From Hirsutella rhossiliensis (taxonomy: Eukaryota; Ascomycota; Sordariomycetes; Hypocreales; Ophiocordycipitaceae), in NCBI RefSeq assembly GCF_020360975.1, contig NW_025408669.1, forward strand, positions 310,001-374,000: DNA of 64,000 nucleotides, given 5' to 3'. The notes under the pieces were generated by a model that saw only the letters and a program-made list of their open reading frames with translations, made no database searches and was not told where the DNA came from. Each line of letters starts with the position of its first letter. Within the stretch, counting starts at the first letter, position 1. Shown one piece after another: positions 48,961 to 60,200 of the stretch. Position numbers and translations under genes: made by a program.

Positions 48961-49869
48961 ATTACCTATACCTAAAAGCTCTACGCGCGCGCTATATAAT
49001 AGTACGAGCTACTATAGCTAGGGGAGAAATAATAATATATAGTATATACTATTACTATTTATTCTCTTAGAAGTCTAAGGATAGGTAAACTAGCTAATAA
49101 GTATTAATAGGCCGCTTATAGTAAATAGTAACTTAATTCTATATTTTAGTACCTATATTTATTTTTATTTTAGGAACCTAATTTCCCTATCCTTTTACGC
49201 TCCCTTTTCTATACTAAACCGCGCCCCTCTTATACCTATATTTAAGGTTCCCGCTATCTAAGGCTATAAGTATCGTAGTAAGGACCTAGTATTTCGCTAG
49301 TATTTCTTTAACTAAATCTACTACTAACTACCGCGCTTAAGCCTTAAGGGATTCTACTAAGTAGTCTAATTATATAAGAATAAAGTAAAGCTCCTTTATT
49401 ACCTTAAGTTTAATATAGCTAGCTATATTTACTAAGTAGAAATAGGATAACTATAGTATATATACTAACTACTACGACCTCTTTACTAAAGAAGGGTATA
49501 ATCTTAATATAGGCTTAGTAGAAAATAGTATATACTATGCCCCTCTATCTCTTCCCTTATTTAAAGACTATAATTTACGTAAACGTAACTAGCTATACTT
49601 CTTTATACCTTATAGCGCCGCCGCTTATTATATTACTACTATAACTCCTATAACTACCTAAACTAATAGAAACGCGACGTTAACTATCTAACTATAATAG
49701 GTTAGCGCTTCCTATCGCCTTATTCCTAGTACTTTATTATACGTTCGCTTTAACGATTATACCCTATTACTATTAAGCTCTAGTAGTTTATCTAGTAACT
49801 TACTGCCCTTAGTTTTAAGCATTATAAGGAAAACCCTTAGTACCCCTTAAAACGCCTATAAGTAGTTTA

Positions 49870-51120
49870 CCTTATCGTTTAATAAGGACGAGCTTCTTCC
49901 CTTATTACTACGCGACCTAGATAGGGCTATCTTCCTTAATAAAACTAAGATAATAACTAGCGCCCTTAAAACTATATAGATTGCTACTATCTTAGCTAAC
50001 GTTGTTAATAAGCTCTTATTTAAATAGGTAGCCTTTATAGACGCTAAGATACTTAAGATCGTTGCTATTATTACTAGTATAAAGTGCCTCCTTACCTATT
50101 TAAAGATATTTAAGCCCGCCGCTATAAAAGAGCACGAGGCTACTAGTATACTAAGAACTTATAAGTTTAAAGAGAACCTTAAGTATACCCTAGCTAGGAC
50201 TAAAGGATCTAATATAGTAGACCTTACTTTCGACGAGCTATTAAGGAACCTATTTACTAGACGCTTACTCGCCGCCGCCGTAGCCCCGCCCTTTACTCCC
50301 TTTAAGCGGGCTAACCTATTCGCTAAGGAATAGGCCCCGATACTAGTTTAATAAAAGCCTAACCCCTTCTAGGTTCTAAGCCGCGGAAAGCCTAGACTAT
50401 TCCTTATTATACCTTTTATAATATATTATAATAACCTAGGCGATATAGATAGCTATATAAGTATTATTTACTCTAGGTTAAAAGCGCTAGTTTATAGAGC
50501 CTTAGACGCGGCTGTAATTTAAGTAAATCTATTCGCCGCTATTTATAAGGAGGCCGACGCCGACCTCTTACTTAGCTAGTACGCCGCCCTCGCTAAAGTA
50601 CCCGCTAGCTTTATCTATTAGTTTACTTTCGCCGCTTACTTCTTAAATAACTCGCCTAAGCTTACTATAGTATACTAAAGAGCCGCTTATATTAGCCCCT
50701 TATATATACTAGTAGCGGCCCGCCCTTATACGGCTAATATAATAGCTTATTTTAACTTATTAAACTAAAAGTTTACTAATATATACTTAGGCGGATTTTA
50801 GAACCTAGGCCTAACTATATAGGTATTAGTAGTAGTAATATATAACTAAATTCTAGCCTCTCGCGATGGACTAGCTATAATACTCCTAGTAAAACCGGCT
50901 TTAAATAACGCCTATAGCGTGCTTATTTATAAAGCCTTTAATATATAAGATGCCCTAGCTAACGTGCTAGTAGGCCCTAAGAAACTAATAAAGGAGGAAG
51001 CTAAGGAGGAGATTCCCTACCTTACCCCTACCCTTATAGTATAAGATGGTCGGTTACTAGGTTAGCCTTATTATATCCCTAGCCCTATTTATTTTATTAT
51101 CGGCTTAGCTATAAAGCGCC
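49870..51120 (+). pseudogene. Additional reading frame of Gypsy-B, downstream of pol
   Basis: After the chromodomain there are still about 2.4 kb before the 3' LTR. Most of it reads as one plus-strand frame from about 49870 to 51120, over 400 codons with a few stops at Gln/Trp-type positions; the start may be further upstream, from about 49250. Readable phrases include RDLDRAIFLNKTKIITSALK, EHEATSILRTYKFKENLKY, VDLTFDELLRNLF and a Lys/Glu-rich end (KKLIKEEAKEEIPYLTP). I do not recognise a domain. CG-rich codons and several remaining TG/CA (for example 50079, 50128, 50510, 50864, 50927) show weaker RIP than in gag-pol. It could be an element-specific accessory protein or captured host sequence. 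Confidence 0.5.
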
Positions 51121-51419
51121 CTTAGTTATAATTAGTCTGCCCTAGCTTAGCTATACTACGCCCTTAGCCTTACTTATTTATTACCTTAGTTTAGCTACTT
51201 AGCGCCCTTAGTCTTTATAGTATTCTACTCCTAGCTTAGCCGCCTCGCGCCCTTAGTATTAGTTATACTAGGTTATATTCTAGATAAGATATAAGTTATT
51301 CTTTATACTAACCTTAGAAATCTATATAACTTTACTATAATTTCCTATTAACGCGACTCCCGCTTAAATACCGTAGGAAACTAATAGGGACGTTAGTTAA
51401 TTCTTTCGCCCTAGGTATT

Positions 51420-52125
51420 TATTATAGGATACCTTATAGTTAATAATCTAGGTACCTATAATAATATCTACTTCCTTTAAGGAAGTTACCCTAAACTCTT
51501 TAAGGCTCCTTATAGAAAAAGGAACTTAGAAGCTACTAAGTAAACTCTAGGAAATTACTTAAAGATCCGAGAAATAATAACTAAGCGGATTATATAGATA
51601 TTTTATAGAGATTTCCCTTAGAAATATATTATATAGGGAATATACTATAATTTTATAAATAATAATAGCTCCTTAAGGACTATATTAATATTTCCTTAAG
51701 AAGTTACTATAAGAATATAGTAGGGAAATTATAAAGAAATACCTATACTTACTAAAGGAAAATACTAGGAAATATTATTAATACGCTATACTACTATCGT
51801 ATAATTATAAGGTTAAGATATTACTTAGTTAAAGCCCTAAGTAAGGTCTTACGCTTACTATAGTATATATAGAAGATAGAGAACCTACTAGATCTTAGGC
51901 GGGTAGAGAAAAATATAGATAGTTATTACTACTCTTACTTTAACTTATAAGACTAATAGCTAGTTTATATTTAATACGCGTAATAATATATAGTAGCTAG
52001 TCTATATAATATATTTAATTATATATAGTAGCTAGTCTATTTAGTTACCTATTAAACTTATACTAAATCTAGGTAGATAGCTAGGTTAAAGTACCGGCCC
52101 TATACTAAGGGACTAGTTTATAATA
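51420..52125 (+). repeat. 3' LTR of Gypsy-B
   Basis: 706 bp, continuous, TATTATAGGA to TATAATA. It serves as the reference for the interrupted 5' LTR. Confidence 0.92.
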
Positions 52126-52245
52126 ATAAGGCTATACTTAAGTAAGCGTAATACGCTATTTATAATAGTTCTAAGTATATACTTTTTTTATATTTTAAGC
52201 TTAGTTTTAAAAAGTTAGCTAAGAAGATATAATAATATTTTTAGC
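52126..52245. other. Short RIP-mutated spacer
   Basis: 120 bp between Gypsy-B and the truncated Copia-B copy R3, with nothing recognisable. Confidence 0.5.
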
Positions 52246-54375
52246 TATTTATATAGTTAATTCCCTAGTAATAAGGTATTCCCTTTATACCTTCTTAAAA
52301 GACCGGAATTATAAGAGGGTATTATAGATATTAAGGGAAGTATTAAAGCTAAGGATAGCTAATTTTTATAGGGGATAATTAAAGGGTCTTAATAAGCGGT
52401 CTTATTAAGTTATAAGGAAAATAAAGGCCGGATTCGCTATACTAATAATTTTTCCTTAAATTTATATCTTAAATCAAGGTAGCGGTATTAGTTACTATTT
52501 CTTAGTAACCTAAATCTTATTTATCTTCTTTTATAATAAGGGGTCCTCCTTAAGAGACTTTTTAATAATGTTTTCTAGTCCCTTAAAAGGTATAATTTTA
52601 AAAGGTTAATATTCCTTAAAGACCTATTAATAGTCTTTTAGCCGATAGGGCCTTTTATATACTTAGTAGGTAGGTCGATTCCTCTTTATTTATTATCTCT
52701 TTAAGGAGTCCTTATTTTTATTTTAAAGGTTTACTTAAAACCCCTCCTTTTTTATACCTTTTTATTAATTTTAATAAAGAGGTTCGATTTTAACTAGTTC
52801 TTTAAATTTTTAACTAACGAACTAAAAGGTCTATTAAGGGACTAGTCGGGCCGGTCGGACTAGTAGGACTAGAGCCGGGCCTAGAGTAATAAGAGTAGCT
52901 AGGGCCGGGGTAGTAGCTATAGTTAAAGATAGCGTTAAGGCTCTTAAGGGAGGAGGAGCTAAAAGGGCAGCTATAGTAGTAGTAGCGGGGGCTATAATAA
53001 TAAGGGCTATAGTAGCTATAAGGGCAATAGGTTAAGCCGTCTAAGTTAAATACTTACTATAAAGGAATAAGACTACTTACTATTATACTTAAGTAGCCTC
53101 TTTATTTAGTTCCTAGCTAGCTTCTTAAAAGATAGTTAAGTAACTATTACTAATAAGCTTTATTAATAGAGATATATCCTATAGCTACTAGCTAAAAAGA
53201 GCTTTTATTAAGAATTATTAGTTAGCTTTCTTAAGGATTTCTTCTTACTTAGCTAGCTATAAAGAGGCTAGATAGTTCTTAGTAAAAAGGGCTCTTAAGT
53301 AAGTTATATAGGTCTTCTTAATATAGTTAGTTATATAACCCTTTAAGGGAGCTATTAAGGTCTTAAGCTTTAAAAGCTATTACTTAAGGGTCTCTTTCTC
53401 TTAAAAAAAGATTAGCTTTATAGTATTAATAGATTCTATTATTACTATATATATAGTAGTTAGTAGCTTTATCTTATAAAGGTATTTCTTATAGTAACTT
53501 TCGTAGTTACCTAAGGTAATAGAAAAAGCTCTTTACTATATAGAGGTTAGCTTAAAGAAAAAGGAAGCTCCTTTTATAAATTCTATTATTCTAGGATAAA
53601 GAGAGGGAGGGCTTAAGAGGGTTCTACTTATTAAAGAAGACTAAATTATAAATAGTTCTATCTATATAAGCCTATAGCTCCTTTACTTACTTATTTTAAT
53701 CCTAAGGCTTTATAAGAATCGTTTTATAGACTATAAGGGTAGTAGAGTTAGTTTTTAATATTATTATAAAAGAGGAGGTAGAAAAGTTAGTTAAAAATTA
53801 ACCTTTTTAGTAAGAGGGGTAAAAGGGAGCTACGAGGGATATAAGAAAGGTGCCTTTTATTATAACTAGAAGGTATAGGAATTCTATTCCTCCTAGGCTT
53901 ATAACTCTTATAAAGAGAGATATAAGAAGTATATAAAAAATATATAAAGGTAAAAGGGGAAGTAAAAGGTTAGATAGGGAGAGTAAAGATATTTAATTCT
54001 TATAGGGGTAGTAGTTATAGTAAGGGAATAATTATTATATTACCTTAATTATCCTTCTTTCCTTTATCTAACGCCCCTCTTTATACCTATTTAGTATCTC
54101 TATTAATAAAGAAGATCTTACTTAAAGGAGCTATTAATATCCTCTTAACTACTAAACTTTTTACTAGTTTTTCCCCCTCTTTTTTAGCCGTTACTAGTAT
54201 ATCCGTTTTATCTCTTACTACCTTTATATAAAGCTATCGCTACTTTTACTTCCCTTTATACCCTTACCCTCCTCTTTATACCTCTTTTTAGCTCCTTATT
54301 TTAAACTAGGTTTTTAGCTTCCTAGGTCCCTCTTACTAAAGGATATCTCTAAGAACTACGAAATTAGTCTATACT
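52246..54375 (-). mobile_element. Copia-B copy R3: gag side and 5' LTR only, reversed
   Basis: The internal sequence 52246-53905 matches the gag half of R1 (about 8115-9754). It is followed by the 5' LTR (53906-54375). The pol half and 3' LTR are missing, so the copy was truncated at 52246. The outer LTR end lacks its last ~8 bp where Copia-A begins. RIP is close to complete; the gag linker is at about 52850-52920. Confidence 0.88.
53906..54375 (-). repeat. 5' LTR of R3 (reversed), outer end cut by Copia-A
   Basis: It runs from TCTTATAAAG to TCTATACT, where the Copia-A LTR starts. The missing part corresponds to TTATAATA at 1111-1118. Confidence 0.85.
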
Positions 54376-54967
54376 TATAAGGAACGGTTTTCCTACTATA
54401 AATAAAGTAGCTATAACGTACTCTCCCGATTATATAAGCTAATAAGTAGTATATTAATTATAGATAAAATCCTATATTATAGAGTAAGAATCGCTTATTA
54501 TTTTATATATTATTATGCATTAAACGGGTTGCCGGTTATTATATAATCGGGAATCGAAGAAATAGAGCTAGCTTAGAATACTAGCTAAGACCTCTTAAGA
54601 ATACTAGCTAAGACCTCTTAAGAATACTAGCACGACCAACCTCCTTTAAACACGAATATTAGTAGAACCAAGACACTTCCTAAATATACTCGAGGTATCA
54701 CTAAATTCCTTAGTCTTAGGGCTATACGGCAGCCTAAATCTAGTCCCGAAAGGTTCTTCCGTTTAGCTATAATTGTCTATATAAGACAGCATGTCCGCTA
54801 GTAGATAGAGAGATAATTATTAGCTTTAACACCTCTTCTATAAACTAATATATTACTAATAAAATCTATTGAAAATCCTACCTTATACTCCTTCTTCCCC
54901 TCTATTATATAGTCTTATATAATTCCTTAATTTTCTAAAATTCCGCTTTTGCTTATATACCTTAAGA
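54376..54967 (+). repeat. 5' LTR of Copia-A
   Basis: It starts TATAAGGAAC after the broken Copia-B LTR. The end is set by the primer binding site at 54968 and is approximate. A TATA-like CTATATAAG lies near 54777. AAATCCTACCTTATACTCC near 54873 is shared with the solo LTR near 42615. CA and TG are common at 54510-54800. Confidence 0.7.
54575..54629 (+). repeat. Tandem 23-bp repeat in the Copia-A LTR
   Basis: A unit beginning AGAATACTAGCTAAGACC is present twice in full (54575-54597, 54598-54620), followed by its first ~10 bases. Upstream LTR repeats of this kind can act as enhancers; that role is inference. Confidence 0.8.
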
Positions 54968-54981
54968 GGTTATAAGCCCGG
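54968..54981 (+). promoter_or_regulatory. Copia-A primer binding site
   Basis: GGTTATAAGCCCGG is one RIP change (TG to TA) away from GGTTATGAGCCC, the complement of the anticodon arm of initiator tRNA-Met (GGGCTCATAACC). Priming by a half-tRNA of this kind is known for copia-type elements. The same motif, GTTATAAGCCC, follows the Copia-B LTRs. Confidence 0.65.
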
Positions 54982-55089
54982 CTTACTCCTTTTAAGCCGG
55001 GAAATTAACTTATACCTTTAAAATTCCTTGTCGAAATACCTAATTAAAATTCCTTTCGAAAATCCCCCTAACGACTTCTTCTACCTTCC

Positions 55090-56766
55090 TATGCTCTTAA
55101 ACTCCCGTCTAGACTTCTCGATCCTTATAAGCGAAATAATACCGAATTTATATAAAATAGGTAGATAGAAAGAATATAAATTCTCTAGACTTAAGGGAAA
55201 TTTAAATTATACTCTTTAGACTATAAGGATAAGAGCTATTCTTACTAAGGAGAAGCTTATCGCTACCTTAGAGCAAGAAAATTATATAAAGACTATAGAA
55301 GCTTTATCCTAGATTTTTCTTTAAGTTAAAGATAGCCCTTTAATATAAATTAAGCTTTTAATAAATGTTAAAGCTGCTTAGGATAAGCTTATAAAGCTAT
55401 ATAATCCGTCGAATTTCTCGTCGAATTATTTACTTATAAAGCAGCTCTTTAATCTTAGTCCCTTAGGCTCTAATTTAGAGAAATACCTTTATAAGGTAAA
55501 GGAAATCTACGAGGATTTAAAATCCTATAATATAGAAATCCTAAAGGTTATCCTTATAGCATGGATTCTTAATTGCCTTAATAAGGAATTTAGAAGCTAT
55601 ATTATAAATATTATATAGAGCCTTAGGTATAATTCTACGGCAATTACCCTCGAATCCCTAATAGCTAGTCTTTTAAACGAAGCTAGAAGAATAAAGGATA
55701 TAGATAAATCTTCGGAGAAAGCCTTCTTAATATAAAGGAAGCCTTAGAAATCCTATAGAAATTCTACGGATACTCCTTATTATAAGGAACATAAAAAACC
55801 AGGGCATTTTATAGTAAATTGCTATAAATTAAACCCGAATAAGGCTCCTGCTTATTAGGTTTTAAATAAAGGAAAAAAGGACGATAGGACTCGAATTTCT
55901 AAGAAGAGAAAATCTTCTTCTTTATTTTCTTCTTTTAAGAAGAAATCCCCTTTTAGTAGTATTTCTACTACTAATAAAAAAAGGAAGGCTCGAATTATAA
56001 AGCTAGAGTCCGATTCGGACGATAGTAATAAGGTCTTAAATATAGCTTCGTAAGAAATTATAGACCTAGATATCGACCTTATAGACCTTTTTAGGGCTCC
56101 GACCCCTATATAAACGTTTAAGGATTTAGAGGTAATTTTAACCTCTATAAATACCCCTATAGTAGAAGCTAATAAAGACTCTCTTTTAGGACCTCTAGAA
56201 GCCTCGATTCCTAGAATAAAGGAATTAGTTTTAAAGGTAAGAAAAGGAGGATTTCCTAGTTATAAGAATAAAAGGATCTTTAATTTTATTTATAATACCG
56301 GAGCTACTAGGCATATAGTATCGAATATAAATTTCCGTATTAACTATAAAGAAATTAAGTCTAAAGTTTACTAGGGAAAAGCTTCCTTTATATTAGTAAA
56401 AGGAAAGGGGGACTTAGTATTTAAGTTCCCGTATAATAGTAAAAGGTATATCCTTTAAGACTACTTTTATATACCTAAATTAAGAGTAAATATACTATCC
56501 TAATCTTATTTTAATAATACCTATGCCTTAATAGGAGGAAATAAAGTCCTTTTATAAGATAATAAGGCTAAGGTCCTTACTAAAGGAATTTTTAGAAATA
56601 AATTATATTATATTCCTATAGAACCTTTATTAGAAAGCTAATTAATCCTTATTACGTCTTTAAAGACAAAGGATATAGATTTTTATACTTAGCACTTACG
56701 CTTAGGGTATATAAATAGTAGGGCTATTTTTTAAATATTAAAAAAATATAATAAGGATATAAAAAT
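55090..56766 (+). pseudogene. Copia-A gag, protease and N-terminal integrase
   Basis: The plus-strand frame is nearly open, with a few TAA/TAG. Gag covers about 55100-55740 and is followed by a zinc-knuckle-like KKPGHFIVNCYKL near 55800 (an upstream Cys appears mutated to Tyr) and a Lys/Ser-rich linker. The protease motif near 56285 reads FIYNTGATRHIVSN, with Asn where the catalytic Asp of DTGA is expected. The pre-integrase segment near 56690 reads HLRLGYINSRAIF (His of the zinc-binding site kept). The frame stops at the F3 insertion (DIKI, 56766) and resumes in phase after it. Confidence 0.85.
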
Positions 56767-57252
56767 TATCGCGAAGCGTAGCCTGATTTCGTAGTTCTCG
56801 GAGATATCCCTTAGTATAAGGGACTAAGGAAGCTAAAAACACCCGGTGTAGAAGAAGGAAGAAGGAGCTAAAAAGAGGTGCAGAAAGGAGGGTAGGGGCA
56901 TAAGGGGAAGCAGAAGTGGCGATGGCTTCCTATAGAGGTAGCGAGAGATAAGACGGATATGCCGGCAACGGCTAGAAAGGAGGGGAAAAACCGGTAAAAA
57001 GCTCGGTAGTCGAAAGGACATTAGTAGCTTCTTTAAGCAGGATCTTCTTTATTAATCGAGATACTAGACGGGTATAAAGAGGGGCGTTAGATAGAGGAAA
57101 GAAGGACAATTAAGGCAATATAATAATCACTCCCCTACCTTTATTGCTGCCCCCGTAAGAATTAAATCTCTCTACCCTGCCTATCCGACCCCTTACTTCT
57201 AATTTCACCTTCGTATATTTTACATGCACTTCTCGCATCTCTCTTCGCGAGA
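56767..57252 (+). repeat. 5' LTR of F3
   Basis: 486 bp, TATCGCGAAG to CGCGAGA. It belongs to the longer LTR subfamily, with the extra block near 56840-56860. Small minus-strand open frames inside this LTR and its partner are not genes. Confidence 0.95.
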
Positions 57253-57266
57253 GTTATAAGCCCGGG
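57253..57266 (+). promoter_or_regulatory. Copia-B primer binding site
   Basis: GTTATAAGCCCGGG follows the LTR directly. It is GTTATGAGCCC with one RIP change, complementary to the initiator tRNA-Met anticodon region, as in Copia-A. Confidence 0.65.
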
Positions 57267-60200
57267 AGGAATAGAATTCCTATACCTTCCGGCTGCTGCA
57301 AAAGGCACCTTTCTTATATCCCTCGTAGCTTCCTTTTACCCCTCTTACTAGAAAAGCCGATTTTTAACCGACTTTTCTACTCTTCCCCGTAATAATAACG
57401 AAAACCGACTCCTCTACCGTCCCTACGGTCCATAGGACGATTCTTATAGAGCCCTAAGATTAGGATAAGTAGGTAAAGGAGCTACGGGCTCGTATAGATA
57501 GGACTATCTATAATTTAGTCTTTTCTAATAAGCAGGACCCTCTCGAGCCCCCTCTTCGTCCTAGGGCAACGGACTTTATAGAGGGAGCTTCCTACTTCTC
57601 TAAACTAACCTCTATATAATAGAGAGCTTTTTCTACTACCTTAGGTAACTACGAGAGTTACCGTAAGGAATACCTTTACGAGACGAAGCTACTAACTGCT
57701 GCACGCACGGCAATAACGGAATCTATTAGTGCCGCAAAGCTAATTACTCTTCGAGAGGAAGAGACTCCTAGGCAGTGGCTTTTAAAGCTCGAGACCTCGA
57801 CAGCTCCCTCGAGGGGCTATATAACTAACCGTATTAGGAAGACCTATACGGCCTACCTAGGAGCCTTTTCTGCTAGGAACCTGCTAGCTTCTTCGTGGCT
57901 AGCTAAGTAGGAAGAAATCCTCGAGGAAGCTAACTAATACTTCCTTATAGAAGCTCTATCCGGCTAGTGGCTATAGGATATATCTCTGCTAATAAAGCCT
58001 ATTAGTAACGGCTACTCGACTATCTTTCGAGAGGCTAGCCGGGAACTAGACGAAGAGGCTGCTAGAGTATAACAGCAAGCAGTCTTATTCCTTCGTGGCC
58101 AGCACTCGACCTAGACGGCTCGACCTGCAGCTGCTGCAGCCCCTGCTGCTACGGCTGTTGCTCCTTCGGCTCCTCCTCCCTCGAGAGCCTTAACCCCGTC
58201 TTTAACGGCTGCCCCGGTCCCGGCTCCGCCTCTTGCTCCGGGCCCGGCCCCGGTCCCGTTAGTTAGACCGGCCCGACTAGTCCCCTAATAGACCTTTTAG
58301 TCCGTTAGTCGAAAAATCAGGGAACTAGTCGAAATCGAACCTCCTCGTTAAAATCAGCAACAAGGGGTAAAAAGGGGGGGTTTCTAAGCAGACCTTCCGG
58401 ACCGGGACGAGGATTCCTCGAAGAAACGAACGAGGAGGAATCGACCTACCTGCTAAGCATGCAAAAAGCCCTATCGGCTAGAAGACTACTAGTAGGTCTT
58501 CGAGGAAAACCGACCCGAAGGAGTTAACCCTTTAAAGAGACTACGAGAAACAGTATAACAGTCTCTTAAGGAGGACCCCTCGTTGTAGAAGAAAATAGAC
58601 GAGATTCGGGTTGCTAAGAAATAGCAACTAATAACGCCGCTGCCCTTATTCGAGCCGCAAATTCGAGGAAAAATCGTTAGTATAGCAAATCCGGCCTTCG
58701 TCTTCCCTACGGATTAACAAGGCCAAGACCAACCGTTAGAGCGCTCTAATTATCCCCTACGAAAATCAGCTATCCTTAACTCTAGTGCTTCCCTCGATAT
58801 TTGCAATATACTCTTACGATTCCGGTCCTTTAAGAAGGCATAGAGGGAATACCTTATTACTAGGGAATTAACTATACGGATAGAGGGATATAGAAGGGTG
58901 AATTTCACGATAAAATTACCTAACGGATCTATACGAATTCTTCGACGAAAAAGGGTAGCTTTTTGCCCTCGATTTTTAACGAGCCTAATTTCCTTCCGCC
59001 TTCTTTAAGAGGAAGGAATCTTCTAGGATATAACGTCTAAGCCTACGAGGCTAGTCTAGAAGAATTAGACTATTAGGCTTATCGAGGAAAAATTCGGTTA
59101 ATTTATTCTTAAATTCCGACCTATCCTTAGGAAGGAATCTCTCGAGAAGTTAGCTTTCCCTACTAAGAGGAATAGGTCTACTATAAAAGACCCTCTTCCG
59201 GCAGCCTAAGGAGACGGTCTTCTTTAGCACGCACGACTTAGTTACCCGGGCCCCCTAGCTTTATATAAACTAGGTCAATAATAAGGCGTACGAATAAGGG
59301 GCCTAAAGACCGTCGAATACGAATACTACGGCTAAGGAAAGACTAAGAGACGAGTTTCTAGACGGACCCTAATACGGCCGGACTAGCCGTATAAGGAAAT
59401 TTAGGTCGATTAGACCGACGTCTCTAGGGATTAGGAAAGCTTCGTTAGGGTAATGTTTTTTATAGACGCTTTTTTAGGGATGGTTTTCCCTTATTTCTTA
59501 CGGACCTACCTAAGTAAGTATAACTAGTCTGCCCTCCGGGACTTCGTTAACTAGATAAAATCCTACTTTAGCTACGAGGTAAAGAAGATATAGTTAGACG
59601 GAGAGCTATTTACGAAGGATATCTTAAATTAGCTTCGAAAAAGGGGCATTTTACCCCTCCTATTAGCACCGAATACCTAGGCCTAGAACGGAGGGGTAGA
59701 AAGATTAGGGGGTGCTATAATAGAAAGGGCCTATATAATAAGACTTACTATAAAGCTTCTATACGACCTTTAGAGGGAAGTCGTTAAGACCGCCTATTAC
59801 CTTTAGAACCGGACCCTAAGGGACCCTAGGGGACCAAGGGACTATAAGGACCTAGAGACCCTTTTTAAGACCTAAGGAATAAACTAGAAATCCCCCCTCG
59901 AGCTCTTTATAAAGAAGAGGGCCTCGCTAGCCTACCTTTGTGCCTACGGCTATAAGGCATACGCAATAACTGCCGATATATAGCTAAAAAGGAAGAAGAA
60001 AAGAAAGCTTAATCCTAGAGCCTTTATTAGTTACCTTATTAGTTATAATTCTACGAATATCTTCCGGATCTAGATTCCTCTTCTATAGAAGGTTATTTCG
60101 ACTAGGGATATGATTTTCGACGAATCTAGCTTTTTCGACGGAAAGAGGGATTAATAGCCCCTCTTACTCTCTTAACGTTAGCTAATTTAGAAGATCTAAA

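Larger units (their letters stand above)
41585..52125 (+). mobile_element. Gypsy-B: full-length Ty3/gypsy element with chromodomain
   Basis: The two LTRs are 706 bp each once a nested 697-bp solo LTR and its 5-bp duplication are removed from the 5' copy. The whole element is about 9.84 kb. The flanks TTAAG (41580-41584) and ATAAG (52126-52130) fit a target duplication with one mismatch. LTR ends TATTATA and TATAATA would have been TGTTATA and TATAACA before RIP, a proper inverted pair. The coding order is gag, protease, reverse transcriptase, RNase H, integrase, chromodomain, then an additional frame before the 3' LTR. Confidence 0.9.

Noticed and set aside
56833..57021. 62-codon minus-strand frame, repeated at 62677-62865
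   Set aside because: Both lie inside the LTRs of F3 and are there because the LTRs are near-identical, not because of coding selection.
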